From Pantoea cypripedii (GTDB lineage: Bacteria; Pseudomonadota; Gammaproteobacteria; Enterobacterales; Enterobacteriaceae): a DNA stretch of 57,681 nucleotides. The stretch's first letter is position 1; each line of letters starts with the position of its first letter. The stretch lies in the NCBI RefSeq assembly GCF_011395035.1, contig NZ_CP024770.1, positions 1,297,388 to 1,355,068 of the forward strand, written 5' to 3'. Both the position numbers and the translations under genes were made by a program. The notes beneath the pieces are model-generated. The model was not told the DNA's origin. It worked only from the letters and a program-made list of their open reading frames with translations, and did not search any database. Below, piece by piece: positions 1 through 7,329 of this stretch.

Positions 1-216
1 CGTTACGAGAAAGCGAGCATCATCCTGACGTCCAACAAGAGCTTCACGGACTGGGGCGAGGTGTTCGGAGATCACGTACTGGCAACGGCGATCCTGGACA
101 GGTTGCTGCATCACTCAACCACAGTGAACATCAAAGGGGAAAGTTACCGTCTTAAAGATAAACGTAAGGCTGGTGCAGTACCAAAACCGGCGGTGAAGGA
201 AGAAGCCGAAGAATAG
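1..216 (+). CDS. istB: IS21-family IstB ATPase, C-terminal fragment
   Basis: The window opens inside a reading frame of 71 codons that ends in TAG. The visible residues include the motif SIILTSNKSF followed by WGEVFGD and an AILDRLLHHS segment. This is the sensor-1 region and C-terminal helix of the IS21 IstB AAA+ transposition helper. IstB works with the IstA transposase in target selection. Only the last quarter of the usual ~250 residues is in the window, so whether the gene is intact cannot be judged. An IS66 remnant follows directly, so this end of the window is an insertion-sequence graveyard. Confidence 0.85.
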   Translation, partial: RYEKASIILTSNKSFTDWGEVFGDHVLATAILDRLLHHSTTVNIKGESYRLKDKRKAGAVPKPAVKEEAEE

Positions 217-289
217 ATGCTAAAAAGCGGACACCGAAAATGGTGAAAACCGGGCAAAACGCGTGCTGAAAAACGGCCAGCCAGTCGTG

Positions 290-701
290 GTGTTGACACA
301 GAAAAGCCAGGTCTGTTCCGCGTAGTCGCTGTATGACTGGATGCAGCCGCAAATGGCAACGCTGTCGCGCCACTCAGATACGGCAAAAGCGTTCGCCTAT
401 GTGCTGAAGCAGTGAGATGCACTCAGCCTGGACTGCCGCAACGGCTGGACCGAAATAGACAATAACATCGCGGAGAACGCCTGCGTGGCGTTGCCTGGGC
501 CGGAAAAACTGGTTATTTGCGGGCTCAGACAGCGGAGGCGAGCACGCCGCCGTTTTGTATTCGCTTATCGGTACCTGCCGTCTGAACGGCGTGAGCCCGG
601 AGGTATGGCTGCGTTATGTCATCGGTCATATTCAGGACTGGCCGTCGAACCGTGTTCGTGACCGGTTACCGTGGAAATGCGACCTGACATCAATCAGTTA
701 A
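290..701 (+). pseudogene. IS66-family transposase, 3' remnant
   Basis: Translation gives recognisable C-terminal IS66 TnpC pieces: QPQMATLSRHSDTAKAF, NGWTEIDNNIAENA, and then, one frame over, SDSGGEHAAVLYSLIGTCRL and WLRYVIGHIQDWPSNRV ending in TAA at 699-701. The frame is broken by a TGA where family members have Trp (around 412-415) and by a one-base deletion near 490. The N-terminal three quarters are missing. It cannot encode a working transposase. Its last three bases overlap the stop codon of the facing dehydratase-like gene. Confidence 0.8.
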
Positions 702-1603
702 GTCCCGGTGATGGTGTTAAGGCTAACGGAAGCACCACCACAAACAATGACGAGAACGTTGTCAGTTTCCCTGAAGGTTATTTCATCCCCATAAATAATC
801 GACAGAGAAGCTCCGCAGGCAGGTTCGGTTAACACCCGATGATCCTCAATAAATTGCCGGCAGGCATCAAGAGTTTCGTCATCGGATACCAGTATACTGT
901 TAACGTTCATTTTGCTGGCTACGTTAAATGCATTTTCGCAAACCCGACTGGCTGCCAGCGTGGTCGCAATACCACTGACTTTTTCCAGAGTAATCAGCTC
1001 ATTAGCATTAATAGAAGCGTTCAGGGATCCAGTGCCATGCGTTTCCACGGCATACATCGGAATATGACTCAGCCGGTGCCTGTTCAGACCCTTGGCGATA
1101 CCGGATAAAAGGCTGCCACCACCTACAGAAAAAACGACTGCGTCCGGTGTCAGACCCGCCTCAATCACTTCGTCTATCATCCGGGCGATACCTTCCCAGA
1201 GAAGGGGGTGATCAAAAGGATGAATATATACGGTATGGTCATCTGTTAAGGAAAGCGCATACTCATTAGCTTCACTCCATACTTTTCCTCTGACGACTAA
1301 TCGTGCACCTTCCTGCTCAATCAGTTTTCTTGCTGTTTGAGATGTTGTTTCTGGCACTACAACCGTCACCGGTATACCTAGTTTACGGCCGCTGTGTGCC
1401 ACTGCGATCCCGGCATTTCCGCCAGAGGAACTGACAAAAGCCTTAGCACCTTCTCTGGCGTAGTGGTGACATATATGACCTGCACTCCTGAGCTTGAATG
1501 AACCGGTAGGCTGAGAAGATTCCATCTTCAGCCATATATTGCAGCCTTTTCGCTGGCTCAAAGGAAGAGAGTGAATGAGAGGGGTCTTTATGCTTATTTC
1601 CAT
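698..1603 (-). CDS. PLP-dependent serine/threonine dehydratase-like protein, C-terminus altered
   Basis: This 301-residue protein belongs to the fold-type II PLP enzymes (L-serine/L-threonine dehydratase, SDH group), which deaminate Ser/Thr to 2-oxo acids. Visible signatures are PTGSFKLR with the PLP lysine at Lys37, the substrate loop SSGGNAG at about 58-64, the phosphate-binding glycine stretch VGGGSLLSG at about 161-169, and the terminal CGG motif. The protein stops about 13 residues after CGG, whereas related enzymes usually have some 20-30 more. The stop codon lies in sequence shared with the IS66 remnant, so I infer that the IS event removed and replaced the natural C-terminus. Activity is therefore uncertain. 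No catabolic partner gene lies next to it. Confidence 0.75.
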   Translation of the reverse strand: MEISIKTPLIHSLPLSQRKGCNIWLKMESSQPTGSFKLRSAGHICHHYAREGAKAFVSSSGGNAGIAVAHSGRKLGIPVTVVVPETTSQTARKLIEQEGARLVVRGKVWSEANEYALSLTDDHTVYIHPFDHPLLWEGIARMIDEVIEAGLTPDAVVFSVGGGSLLSGIAKGLNRHRLSHIPMYAVETHGTGSLNASINANELITLEKVSGIATTLAASRVCENAFNVASKMNVNSILVSDDETLDACRQFIEDHRVLTEPACGASLSIIYGDEITFRETDNVLVIVCGGASVSLNTITGT

Positions 1604-1871
1604 TTAATACAATCCTAAGAAGATGAATCGGAACATAGCTGGTCTTAATGGTTCATCATATGATTTATAACGAGAAAATGTTGGATACAAACCCTACCAA
1701 TTAAAATGGTTACAGTTGAAACGTTGTTCTACCGATAAGTGGATTTAATACATAACGGAAACTGATGAAATTTAACAGACGGTTTCTATGAGCCGCTTAC
1801 CTTTGCAGGACCAGGCAATCAGCCATTCTGCCGGTGGAGGAGTCCTTACTGATATGGCGGGGAGCGAGATC
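1604..1871. other. Non-coding gap between divergent genes
   Basis: This AT-rich stretch separates the dehydratase-like gene (minus) from a hypothetical gene (plus), so it should hold both promoters. I see no convincing sigma-70 pair or large palindrome. An in-frame upstream start for the plus-strand gene exists at 1788, but it lacks a good ribosome-binding site. Confidence 0.3.
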
Positions 1872-2210
1872 ATGAAGGCCTGGCTTGTGTCCTTCCTGGT
1901 GGAATGGCAGGGCGTTTGTTCAGAGCATCATGTCCTTATCCGATCGCATGACAGTGAGCTGGCAGAGGTTGGTGTCATGCATATGGGGCGAGTCTGGTGG
2001 AGAAGTGAAGCGCGTGAAAGTGACGGATGCTACTGGTGCTTTGGACGATGCAATGATGTCTGGTTTACAACGATGTTGCCGCTTCCGCCATCAGAGACCG
2101 GCGTTCTTACCTCCCTGGTATTTCTCGATGAATGGACGGTGACCGGAACTCCGGATGTGCCGGAGGTCTGTGGCGGGAGTGGTTGCAAATGGGAGGAGTT
2201 CAGGGACTGA
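1872..2210 (+). CDS. Hypothetical plasmid protein, 112 aa
   Basis: I do not recognise this family. The ATG at 1872 is preferred over an ATG at 1788 because a purine-rich GGGGAGCGAG lies just before it. The predicted protein is rich in Trp and acidic residues, with segments such as DGCYWCFGR and FLDEWTVTGTP that look like a folded cytosolic protein. There is no signal peptide or membrane segment. A long hairpin follows 35 bases downstream and probably ends its transcript. A long ORF on the opposite strand (2030-2635) looks like a shadow. Confidence 0.5.
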   Translation: MKAWLVSFLVEWQGVCSEHHVLIRSHDSELAEVGVMHMGRVWWRSEARESDGCYWCFGRCNDVWFTTMLPLPPSETGVLTSLVFLDEWTVTGTPDVPEVCGGSGCKWEEFRD

Positions 2211-2244
2211 TCATTACAGAACTCGTCTGCCAGGGCGTTAAGCC

Positions 2245-2288
2245 GGCAAAGGGAGGGCCGGTGCAGATGCACCGGCTTCCCCTTTGCC
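2245..2288 (+). terminator. Long stem-loop, probable terminator
   Basis: A perfect 9-bp stem, GCCGGTGCA / TGCACCGGC (2257-2276), with a 2-base loop is extended outward by GGCAAAGGG pairing with CCCTTTGCC. The sequence after it is T-rich (TTTATGTTT). It sits 35 bases past the stop of the preceding hypothetical gene, as expected of an intrinsic terminator. Confidence 0.6.
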
Positions 2289-2591
2289 TTTATGTTTATC
2301 AGAAGCGCAACTGCTCTTTGTTTATTTTCTGAAGAACCCGTCAGATGTTCTCTATCCCACTCATGACAAATGAATACACCTAACACATGTCTCCCGGCCA
2401 CCTTCGGCTCCCCGGTAAACCGGGGCGTCAGGCACTGCTGCGCTAACCGACAAAGCCGGTAAGCTCCGCCGAACCGCAGAAAGCGCGTTTCGGGCCTTGC
2501 GGCCACGGTCCGATGGCTTACATCTACGACCCCCCTGCCGCGACGTGAACTCACCGAAACATGGATAACGACCACCGACAGGAGTAACAGC
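2289..2591. other. GC-rich leader with palindromes before a plasmid gene
   Basis: This is a non-coding stretch of about 300 bases. It contains the palindrome CCCCGGT-AA-ACCGGGG at 2410-2425 and several other short inverted repeats such as AAAGCGCGTTTCGGG. GC-rich leaders like this occur upstream of small plasmid genes, but I can assign no function. It ends with AGGAGTAACAGC, the ribosome-binding site of the next gene. Confidence 0.4.
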
Positions 2592-3155
2592 ATGAACACA
2601 CACAACATCAAAACCGCCACAACGGAATCTTCCAAAACATGGGTTGAAAACCATTTCGATACTCAGCTGGCCGTACGCACCAATGCGCAGGTTCTGCTGG
2701 AAAAAATCGAAGGGGATCTGATGGTATTGAGTGCTTTCGACAGTCTCGGTATTGAAATCGCTGAAGTGGATGACATCTTGACCACGCTTCACATTGCTGC
2801 CCGTCATGTTGCCTGCATGATTGAAAATGGTGAAATCACCACCCCTGTCATTTATGCGCTGGCAACCTCTGTGCAGACATTGGCGCAAAAAGTCTGCTGC
2901 GATGCCTGGAAGTGTGGCTTTGAAGGGTTGCCGCCACTGGAAGAACTCCGTGCCGATGCGTTACATCAACGGGAGCGGATTAGAAATCTCATTGCTGAAA
3001 GTAAGCGATCCTTCCAAATTGAAGTAGATGGGCGGATGGAGTACCTGGAAGATGATCTCCGGTATGGGACTTTTTTCAGGGACAGCGCCATTACTCTCGG
3101 TGGGGCAGATTCAATTCCGGAGGCGATGAACCGCATCAGAGCGATGAAAACGTGA
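2592..3155 (+). CDS. Hypothetical plasmid protein, 187 aa
   Basis: The start is set by AGGAG seven bases before the ATG. The protein is mostly helical and acidic, with no signal peptide or membrane segment, and contains a Cys-Cys pair in KVCCDAWKCGF. I do not recognise a domain. It is followed by a TGA and then, in the same frame, by an open stretch that continues into the next hypothetical gene. The two could be one broken gene or two adjacent ones. Confidence 0.55.
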   Translation: MNTHNIKTATTESSKTWVENHFDTQLAVRTNAQVLLEKIEGDLMVLSAFDSLGIEIAEVDDILTTLHIAARHVACMIENGEITTPVIYALATSVQTLAQKVCCDAWKCGFEGLPPLEELRADALHQRERIRNLIAESKRSFQIEVDGRMEYLEDDLRYGTFFRDSAITLGGADSIPEAMNRIRAMKT

Positions 3156-3203
3156 GGAAGCTGGCCCATCAGGGAAGAGGGTAAAGATTACTATGACCCT
3201 GAT

Positions 3204-3533
3204 TTGGGTATTGATGCCGGACCAGTCAGCTTTCAGCCTCATCTTGCGATTATCAGAGACGTAGCCGGGCGCATCGTCATCAGAGGAAATGTTCGTCATC
3301 TCACCTGGTACAAACCCGCGACCGATCCGAATGAGATCGCCATGATTCAGATCCAGCAGCAGGCATTGTATGAAGAGGCAGCCTTTGAAAGTGGCTGGGA
3401 CAACTACGAAACCGCGCGCATGTTGCTGGAAACCTCAGATGAGGTAGGGGCTCGACTGATTGATGAAGTCTGGATAGGGCACCCGGAGGTGCTGGCAGCG
3501 CTGATCGATTTTGAAGAGGGCAGGAAGCCATAA
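3204..3533 (+). CDS. Hypothetical plasmid protein, start uncertain
   Basis: This is about 109 residues from a TTG at 3204. No in-frame ATG lies nearby: the next is far inside, at the MIQIQQQ segment. The frame is open back to the TGA that ends the previous gene at 3153-3155. The encoded segment there (REEGKDYYDPDLGIDAGP) looks coding, so the true start may lie between 3156 and 3204, possibly the GTG at 3152 if a frameshift is present. The downstream half (WYKPATDP, ESGWDNYETARMLLE) looks like a real folded protein. Family unknown. Confidence 0.45.
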   Translation: MGIDAGPVSFQPHLAIIRDVAGRIVIRGNVRHLTWYKPATDPNEIAMIQIQQQALYEEAAFESGWDNYETARMLLETSDEVGARLIDEVWIGHPEVLAALIDFEEGRKP

Positions 3534-3975
3534 GCCGAACGGGAGACTGCTACGATTATAATTTATCGCAGAAGGGTTGTAGCGTGATTCCTGCCAGGCG
3601 ATAGTGCGTAAATAATCCGGATCGACTGCAAACCATTTTCCCGCTTACTAAAGCAATCTGCGGTTGTGCTGGTGGAGAAAAATCCTGAGATCAGCATGAA
3701 AATAATGTGATTTGAAATGTGTATAGCCGTCCCTGGTTTTAAAATTTCCAGGAGCGTATCTTATCCGAGATATCATTAACGCCCAATTTCCTACACACCA
3801 CTCGCAATCTCTGATCTGGACGTTACCCTATTCAATGGTACTTGCTTGCTGATGGGGAATTGCAGGTTAATTCTTTTAATTTCAAATAAAACAATGGGTT
3901 AAATTTAACCTCTCGAACGGTTTCCAACCGGAATTCGAAGAGTATTGCCATACTGTAGATTGAATAATGTACTAA
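3534..3975. other. AT-rich intergenic region upstream of ccdAB
   Basis: No credible gene was found in these 440 bases. The only clear structure is a 14-bp perfect palindrome, GGTTAAATTTAACC, at 3897-3910, which could be a protein-binding site. Confidence 0.35.
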
Positions 3976-4002
3976 CTGAGTATACACTCAAGGTGTACAT
4001 AA
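3970..4002 (+). promoter_or_regulatory. ccdAB promoter/operator region
   Basis: The stretch just before ccdA contains GTATACAC and GTGTAC arranged as an imperfect inverted repeat around TCAAG. F-plasmid CcdA/CcdB complexes bind palindromic sites overlapping their own promoter, and GTGTACATAAAA directly before the SD resembles that arrangement. Autoregulation is inferred from family knowledge. Confidence 0.5.
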
Positions 4003-4015
4003 AAGGGGCTATCTT

Positions 4016-4234
4016 ATGAAACACCGAGTCAACGTTACCGTAGATAAAGACAACTATCAGATTCTCAGTGCTGCTGGAGTGAACATATCTGGTCTGGTTA
4101 ATGATGTGATAGGCAAAGAAGCCCGTCGAATCAAGGCTGAGCAGTGGAAGGAAGATAATCGCGAAGGTATGGAAGAAGTGGCAAGATTTATCGCACTGAA
4201 TGGTTCTTTTGCCGATGAAAACAGGGACTGGTGA
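4016..4234 (+). CDS. ccdA: CcdA antitoxin
   Basis: This 72-residue protein, the same length as F-plasmid CcdA, ends in the highly conserved GSFADENRDW. The N-terminal half forms the ribbon-helix-helix DNA-binding dimer (MKHRVNVTVDKDNYQIL). The C-terminal half carries the toxin-neutralising segment (EGMEEVARFIALNGSF). It binds CcdB and represses the operon. The stop codon is two bases before the ccdB ATG, so the genes are translationally coupled. Confidence 0.95.
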   Translation: MKHRVNVTVDKDNYQILSAAGVNISGLVNDVIGKEARRIKAEQWKEDNREGMEEVARFIALNGSFADENRDW

Positions 4235-4236
4235 GC

Positions 4237-4542
4237 ATGCAGTTCATTGTTTATCGATATAAACGGGCAAGCCACTACAAAATGTTGGTCGATGTACAAA
4301 GTGACATCGTTGAGTCACCAAAACGACGGATGGTCATCCCCCTTATCGAGTCGCATCATCTTTCTGAAAAAGTGAACAAAACACTGTTTCCTCTGATACG
4401 GATTAATGGCGAATATTTCCGATTGATGACCACTGAGTTATCGAGTGTTTCTGTCGAGTTTATTGGTGAAACAATCGCTGATCTCAGTGATTATGGGGCT
4501 GAGATCAAAGATGCTTTAAATCTGATGTTTTGGGGTATTTAG
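4237..4542 (+). CDS. ccdB: CcdB gyrase-poisoning toxin
   Basis: This 101-residue protein matches F CcdB in length. It starts MQFIVYRYKR, has the central RRMVIPLIESHHLSEKV, and ends in the invariant LMFWGI, whose Trp-Gly-Ile tail is needed for gyrase poisoning. The ATG at 4237 is chosen over the GTG at 4231 because family members start with MQF. With CcdA it makes a post-segregational killing module that keeps the plasmid in the population. All key residues look intact. Confidence 0.95.
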   Translation: MQFIVYRYKRASHYKMLVDVQSDIVESPKRRMVIPLIESHHLSEKVNKTLFPLIRINGEYFRLMTTELSSVSVEFIGETIADLSDYGAEIKDALNLMFWGI

Positions 4543-4595
4543 CAGAGATTTATAGATTTTTGATAATCGAGTGTTAGGCTAAGATTAAGTCTGTA

Positions 4596-4832
4596 TTGTT
4601 AGCCGATCAGATAAATCGCGAACTTCCGCTGGTCGCTTACAGAGGTCTCACCCCATACGTCCTGCATCTTCATTTCAGAAACAGCCATGACTTGATTGAA
4701 AATGTTTTATTACTTAGTTTGACAGCAATACAGGACTTTAAGCATAGTAATATCCTCAATGCCATGAGAAGTATGTCGGAAGAGGTTAAGACTGGCTTCG
4801 CGGGCACTTACAGAGAAATTACTAGGATTTGA
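4596..4832 (+). CDS. Unassigned small ORF downstream of ccdB
   Basis: This is an open frame of 78 codons from a TTG. There is no convincing ribosome-binding site and no recognised domain. The stretch between ccdB and the Rrf2 gene (4543-4950) is otherwise empty. It may be a decayed gene fragment. Confidence 0.2.
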   Translation: MLADQINRELPLVAYRGLTPYVLHLHFRNSHDLIENVLLLSLTAIQDFKHSNILNAMRSMSEEVKTGFAGTYREITRI

Positions 4833-4950
4833 TATTGTCGTTGGCAGACACGAAATATTATTACGTTGCAATGTCTCTAATGAGAAATAATATTCTAAAT
4901 TCGCCCTTGCGGTATTCAAAAAAACTCAGTTTCAAAGCAACCTTGTTGTT

Positions 4951-5430
4951 TTATATGTCTGACTGTCGCAATTTGGCGATACACGCGGTATCTCCTGCCT
5001 CCAGGTTTTCAGGAAAGTGACTTTCGAAACCTACTTTCAGGTCGTCCAGGCTAATTTCAGAAAAACGTGCCAGAAGTGTCTGTTCGGCCTCATCCAGAAC
5101 ATTTCCCAGCGCCTGATTTACCGCTGCTTCTACAGCGCATTCTGGGTTTTCATCGCCCCCACCAATGGCGAAAAGATGACTAATCCCTACCGCTCGATAG
5201 ATATCCAGTAAGCTGATCTCACGCAGATCAACAGCAATACGCCAGCCGCCGTGATGCCCTTTGACTGCAGTGACAAAACCTTCCTCACGCAGACCAGCCA
5301 GAGTGCGCCTTACTACAGCGCTGTTTGTCCCCAGCATCATGGCGATTTCTTCTGAGGTATAAACTTTGTTGTGACGTGCCATATGCAGTAGCACGTGCAG
5401 TGTGCGGGAAAGCTTGTTGTCCTGACGCAT
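4951..5430 (-). CDS. Rrf2-family transcriptional regulator
   Basis: This 159-residue protein has an N-terminal winged helix (RTLHVLLHMARH, YTSEEIAMMLGTNSAVVRRTLAGLREEGFV, with the glycine wing KGHHGGWRIA) typical of Rrf2. The three-cysteine cluster of the Fe-S members (IscR, NsrR) is absent; only single Cys residues occur in PECAVE and DTACIA. It therefore resembles the non-Fe-S YwnA-type group. It is divergent from a DUF1360 membrane protein gene, with a palindrome between them, so autoregulation and control of that neighbour are likely. Confidence 0.85.
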   Translation of the reverse strand: MRQDNKLSRTLHVLLHMARHNKVYTSEEIAMMLGTNSAVVRRTLAGLREEGFVTAVKGHHGGWRIAVDLREISLLDIYRAVGISHLFAIGGGDENPECAVEAAVNQALGNVLDEAEQTLLARFSEISLDDLKVGFESHFPENLEAGDTACIAKLRQSDI

Positions 5431-5482
5431 ATCAACTCTTCTCTCTGATTTACATTCATGTATCTTACAGTGTTACATAAGG

Positions 5483-5522
5483 TTGACAACGGCAAATATC
5501 ATGTGATTTCATAAGTCACATG
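5483..5522. promoter_or_regulatory. Candidate Rrf2 operator in divergent promoter
   Basis: CATGTGA (5500-5506) and TCACATG (5516-5522) form a perfect 7-bp inverted repeat with a 9-base spacer. A TTGACA at 5483-5488 could be a -35 element for the plus-strand gene. The palindrome would then cover the -10 region, a good position for repression. Confidence 0.55.
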
Positions 5523-5582
5523 AAGGGGTCGCATTAGAACGAATGCGAAAAATACAACTATTTGATGTATAAGGAAACGATA

Positions 5583-5960
5583 ATGACTCCTGTGTTATCT
5601 TCAGACCTCTCAGTATGCCTGATGATTGCTTTGGCATCAGCCAGTCTGTCAATGACAGTTACTCAAACTGAACTCTTCGCGGCACTACGAGCATGGACTA
5701 CGAGAAAGAATGGTATGCTGGGGCATCTTTTTAGTTGTTTTTACTGCATGAGTCACTGGATGGTTGCGGCTGGTATGCTGATCTACAGACCCGTGCTTGT
5801 GCACAGTAACATCGGTTTTATCGACTGGCTGATGACCGCTTTTGTCGTACTCACTGTAACCACATTTATCAATGGATTATTGTTCAAAGTTTTTCAGGCT
5901 GCGATTCGCACTCATGTGATGAAACATGAAGCGCAGGAAATATTGCATCCAAATGAGTAA
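5583..5960 (+). CDS. DUF1360-family inner-membrane protein
   Basis: This 125-residue protein has two or three hydrophobic segments: SVCLMIALASASLS near the start, HWMVAAGMLIY, and DWLMTAFVVLTVTTFINGLLF. It carries the motif FSCFYCMSHW, a Cys-x-x-Cys arrangement characteristic of DUF1360 proteins, whose function is unknown. The ATG at 5583 is chosen because AAGGA lies seven bases upstream; earlier ATG/TTG codons at 5562-5565 have no SD. It is transcribed away from the Rrf2 regulator, which probably controls it. Confidence 0.7.
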   Translation: MTPVLSSDLSVCLMIALASASLSMTVTQTELFAALRAWTTRKNGMLGHLFSCFYCMSHWMVAAGMLIYRPVLVHSNIGFIDWLMTAFVVLTVTTFINGLLFKVFQAAIRTHVMKHEAQEILHPNE

Positions 5961-6194
5961 ATGACAGAGCGGGCATGTGTACCCAATCCTAAGATATTTT
6001 GACAGCGAACTTTTCTACACGTATGACGTCAGCAATTCATCATTTGTTGTGATTAACGGCAATCTGTATTTTTTATTACATTGCTATGGGCTGGTCCAAC
6101 TATTGATGCCAGAGATAATTTTCTCCTCTGTGGATACTGTGAACGAAATCATTTACCTCTTCATCAAAAATCCCAGCCGTCGTTTGGCTGATGT
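5961..6194. other. No supported gene
   Basis: An 85-codon plus-strand frame beginning with GTG at 5977 is open here, but it lacks a ribosome-binding site and overlaps a better remnant on the other strand. I treat the stretch as non-coding. Confidence 0.3.
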
Positions 6195-6338
6195 CTATTC
6201 CACCTCCGATTTTTTTGGCGGAATGTACCGGTAAGCTGAAGAAAGCTGAGATAAGAGATCGTTGTAAATCGTCATGAGTAATCCAGGCGCTTTTGTGCCA
6301 AACTCGCGGCGGACAGCGTTGATGGTTTCCCCTCATAA
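6195..6338 (-). pseudogene. C-terminal remnant of an unidentified protein
   Basis: Reading the minus strand from a stop at about 6339 gives TINAVRREFGTKAPGLLMTIY, then a Leu/Ser stretch and PPKKSEVE before TAG at 6195-6197. The composition looks like a genuine protein end, but there is no start codon or upstream coding sequence. It is probably the tail of a deleted plasmid gene; I could not assign the family. Confidence 0.35.
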
Positions 6339-6475
6339 TAGCCAGTCACAGCTGCTCTTGGCTGACAATTGACTATTTTGATGATATAAATGATTACGTT
6401 CGCGAAGATCTCAGATGACATTGTACCGTGTATGAGAGTCAGTGGAGTTATTTTTTGTTAAGGAGAAAGCAAAGC

Positions 6476-6634
6476 ATGTCTGTTTATTTAAAAATTGGTA
6501 TCCCGATGATATGCGTAGCTTTCACTATGTTCTATCTGTTACGTATCAAGAAGGATAAAAATTACCTTATCCCTGGTGTTGTTATTTTGATGGCAGGGGT
6601 TGTCGATGTGATAGTTGGCCTGAAATTAGGTTAA
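6476..6634 (+). CDS. Small membrane protein, 52 aa
   Basis: The ATG is preceded by a strong AAGGAG ten bases upstream. The peptide has two hydrophobic stretches (IGIPMICVAFTMFYLL and LIPGVVILMAGVVDVIVGL) separated by the charged turn RIKKDKN, so it should be a two-helix hairpin in the inner membrane. No family is recognised. A second tiny hydrophobic gene with its own strong SD follows 32 bases later, suggesting a two-gene unit. Confidence 0.6.
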   Translation: MSVYLKIGIPMICVAFTMFYLLRIKKDKNYLIPGVVILMAGVVDVIVGLKLG

Positions 6635-6666
6635 CAGTCAAATGAAGTGTTAAAAAGGAGGGGGTA

Positions 6667-6822
6667 ATGGAAATTTTCACCATGCTGGCCATTGCTTTGT
6701 GCTTTTCAGGGATAACCAGCCTGATGTATGCCGCGGGCAGTAAAAAACAAGCATACCTGTATGTAGGTTATCTCTTATCTATGGCTTCAGTATTGTGTTC
6801 TCAGGCTGGAATGATATGGTGA
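6667..6822 (+). CDS. Small membrane protein, 51 aa
   Basis: An unusually strong AGGAGGGGG precedes the ATG at 6667. The 51 codons encode two hydrophobic segments: MEIFTMLAIALCFSGITSLM and LYVGYLLSMASVLCS. They flank the basic turn AGSKKQ and end in GMIW. The topology matches the preceding 52-residue protein, so the two may form a hetero-oligomer. Function is unknown; membrane-active peptides of plasmid toxin systems are one possibility, but there is no direct evidence. Confidence 0.6.
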   Translation: MEIFTMLAIALCFSGITSLMYAAGSKKQAYLYVGYLLSMASVLCSQAGMIW

Positions 6823-7014
6823 TATGAATAATACGAAATGGGATGAGATTCGTTTGGGGGTTGTTAATTTTGATCCATTTTCAGGTGGAAGATAACTACT
6901 TCAAGCCATGTTCTTATGACGATATTTTTCATCTTAATCTCTTTAAGATAACCCATTATGTTTTTTATATTAATGGTTCATTATCTTATGGAGACAATAT
7001 CTACTTATCTCTCA

Positions 7015-7329
7015 TTACTGCCTGATTCCGCCCCGGACAACATATTTAATCAGCGTATCAATACTGATATTGTATTCCCAGCAGATATCCTTCCTGATTG
7101 CACCTTCACCCAGTTTCTTTTTAATCTCTTCAATATCACTGTTCGATATTTTCCTGTTGCTACGTTCTTCCGGTATAGAAATCCCTTCCTTCTCACTGAC
7201 CTTTTTCACAGCATGATAAATTTGCGCCCGGCTGACGTGACAGGCACGTTCTATTGCGGCCAGCGTCTTTCTCGGCGAGGCAAAGTACATATCAGCAATG
7301 ATTTTCCAGCGCTGCCAGCGCAGTTCCAT
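7015..7329 (-). CDS. Putative helix-turn-helix protein at the traI break
   Basis: This 104-residue basic protein has two apparent helix-turn-helix units: KTLAAIERACHVSRAQIYHAV and RKDICWEYNISIDTLIKYVV. The layout resembles Hin-like or transposase-type DNA-binding domains. No strong SD precedes the ATG at 7329. The gene runs antisense to, and ends where, recognisable TraI homology begins. It may therefore have been brought in by the event that removed the relaxase end of traI. An ORF on the plus strand covers it but shows no homology here. Confidence 0.5.
   Translation of the reverse strand: MELRWQRWKIIADMYFASPRKTLAAIERACHVSRAQIYHAVKKVSEKEGISIPEERSNRKISNSDIEEIKKKLGEGAIRKDICWEYNISIDTLIKYVVRGGIRQ

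Noticed and set aside
2030..2635. Long minus-strand frame of 201 codons
   Set aside because: It overlaps a better plus-strand gene, a strong hairpin and a GC-rich leader, and its translation shows no protein-like pattern.
5977..6234. 85-codon GTG-started plus-strand frame
   Set aside because: It has no ribosome-binding site, and the opposite strand holds a more protein-like remnant.
6958..7329. N-terminal 124 codons of the long plus-strand frame that runs into the traI remnant
   Set aside because: This part has no TraI-like features, is rich in Phe and Leu from AT-rich sequence, and is antisense to a better HTH-coding frame.
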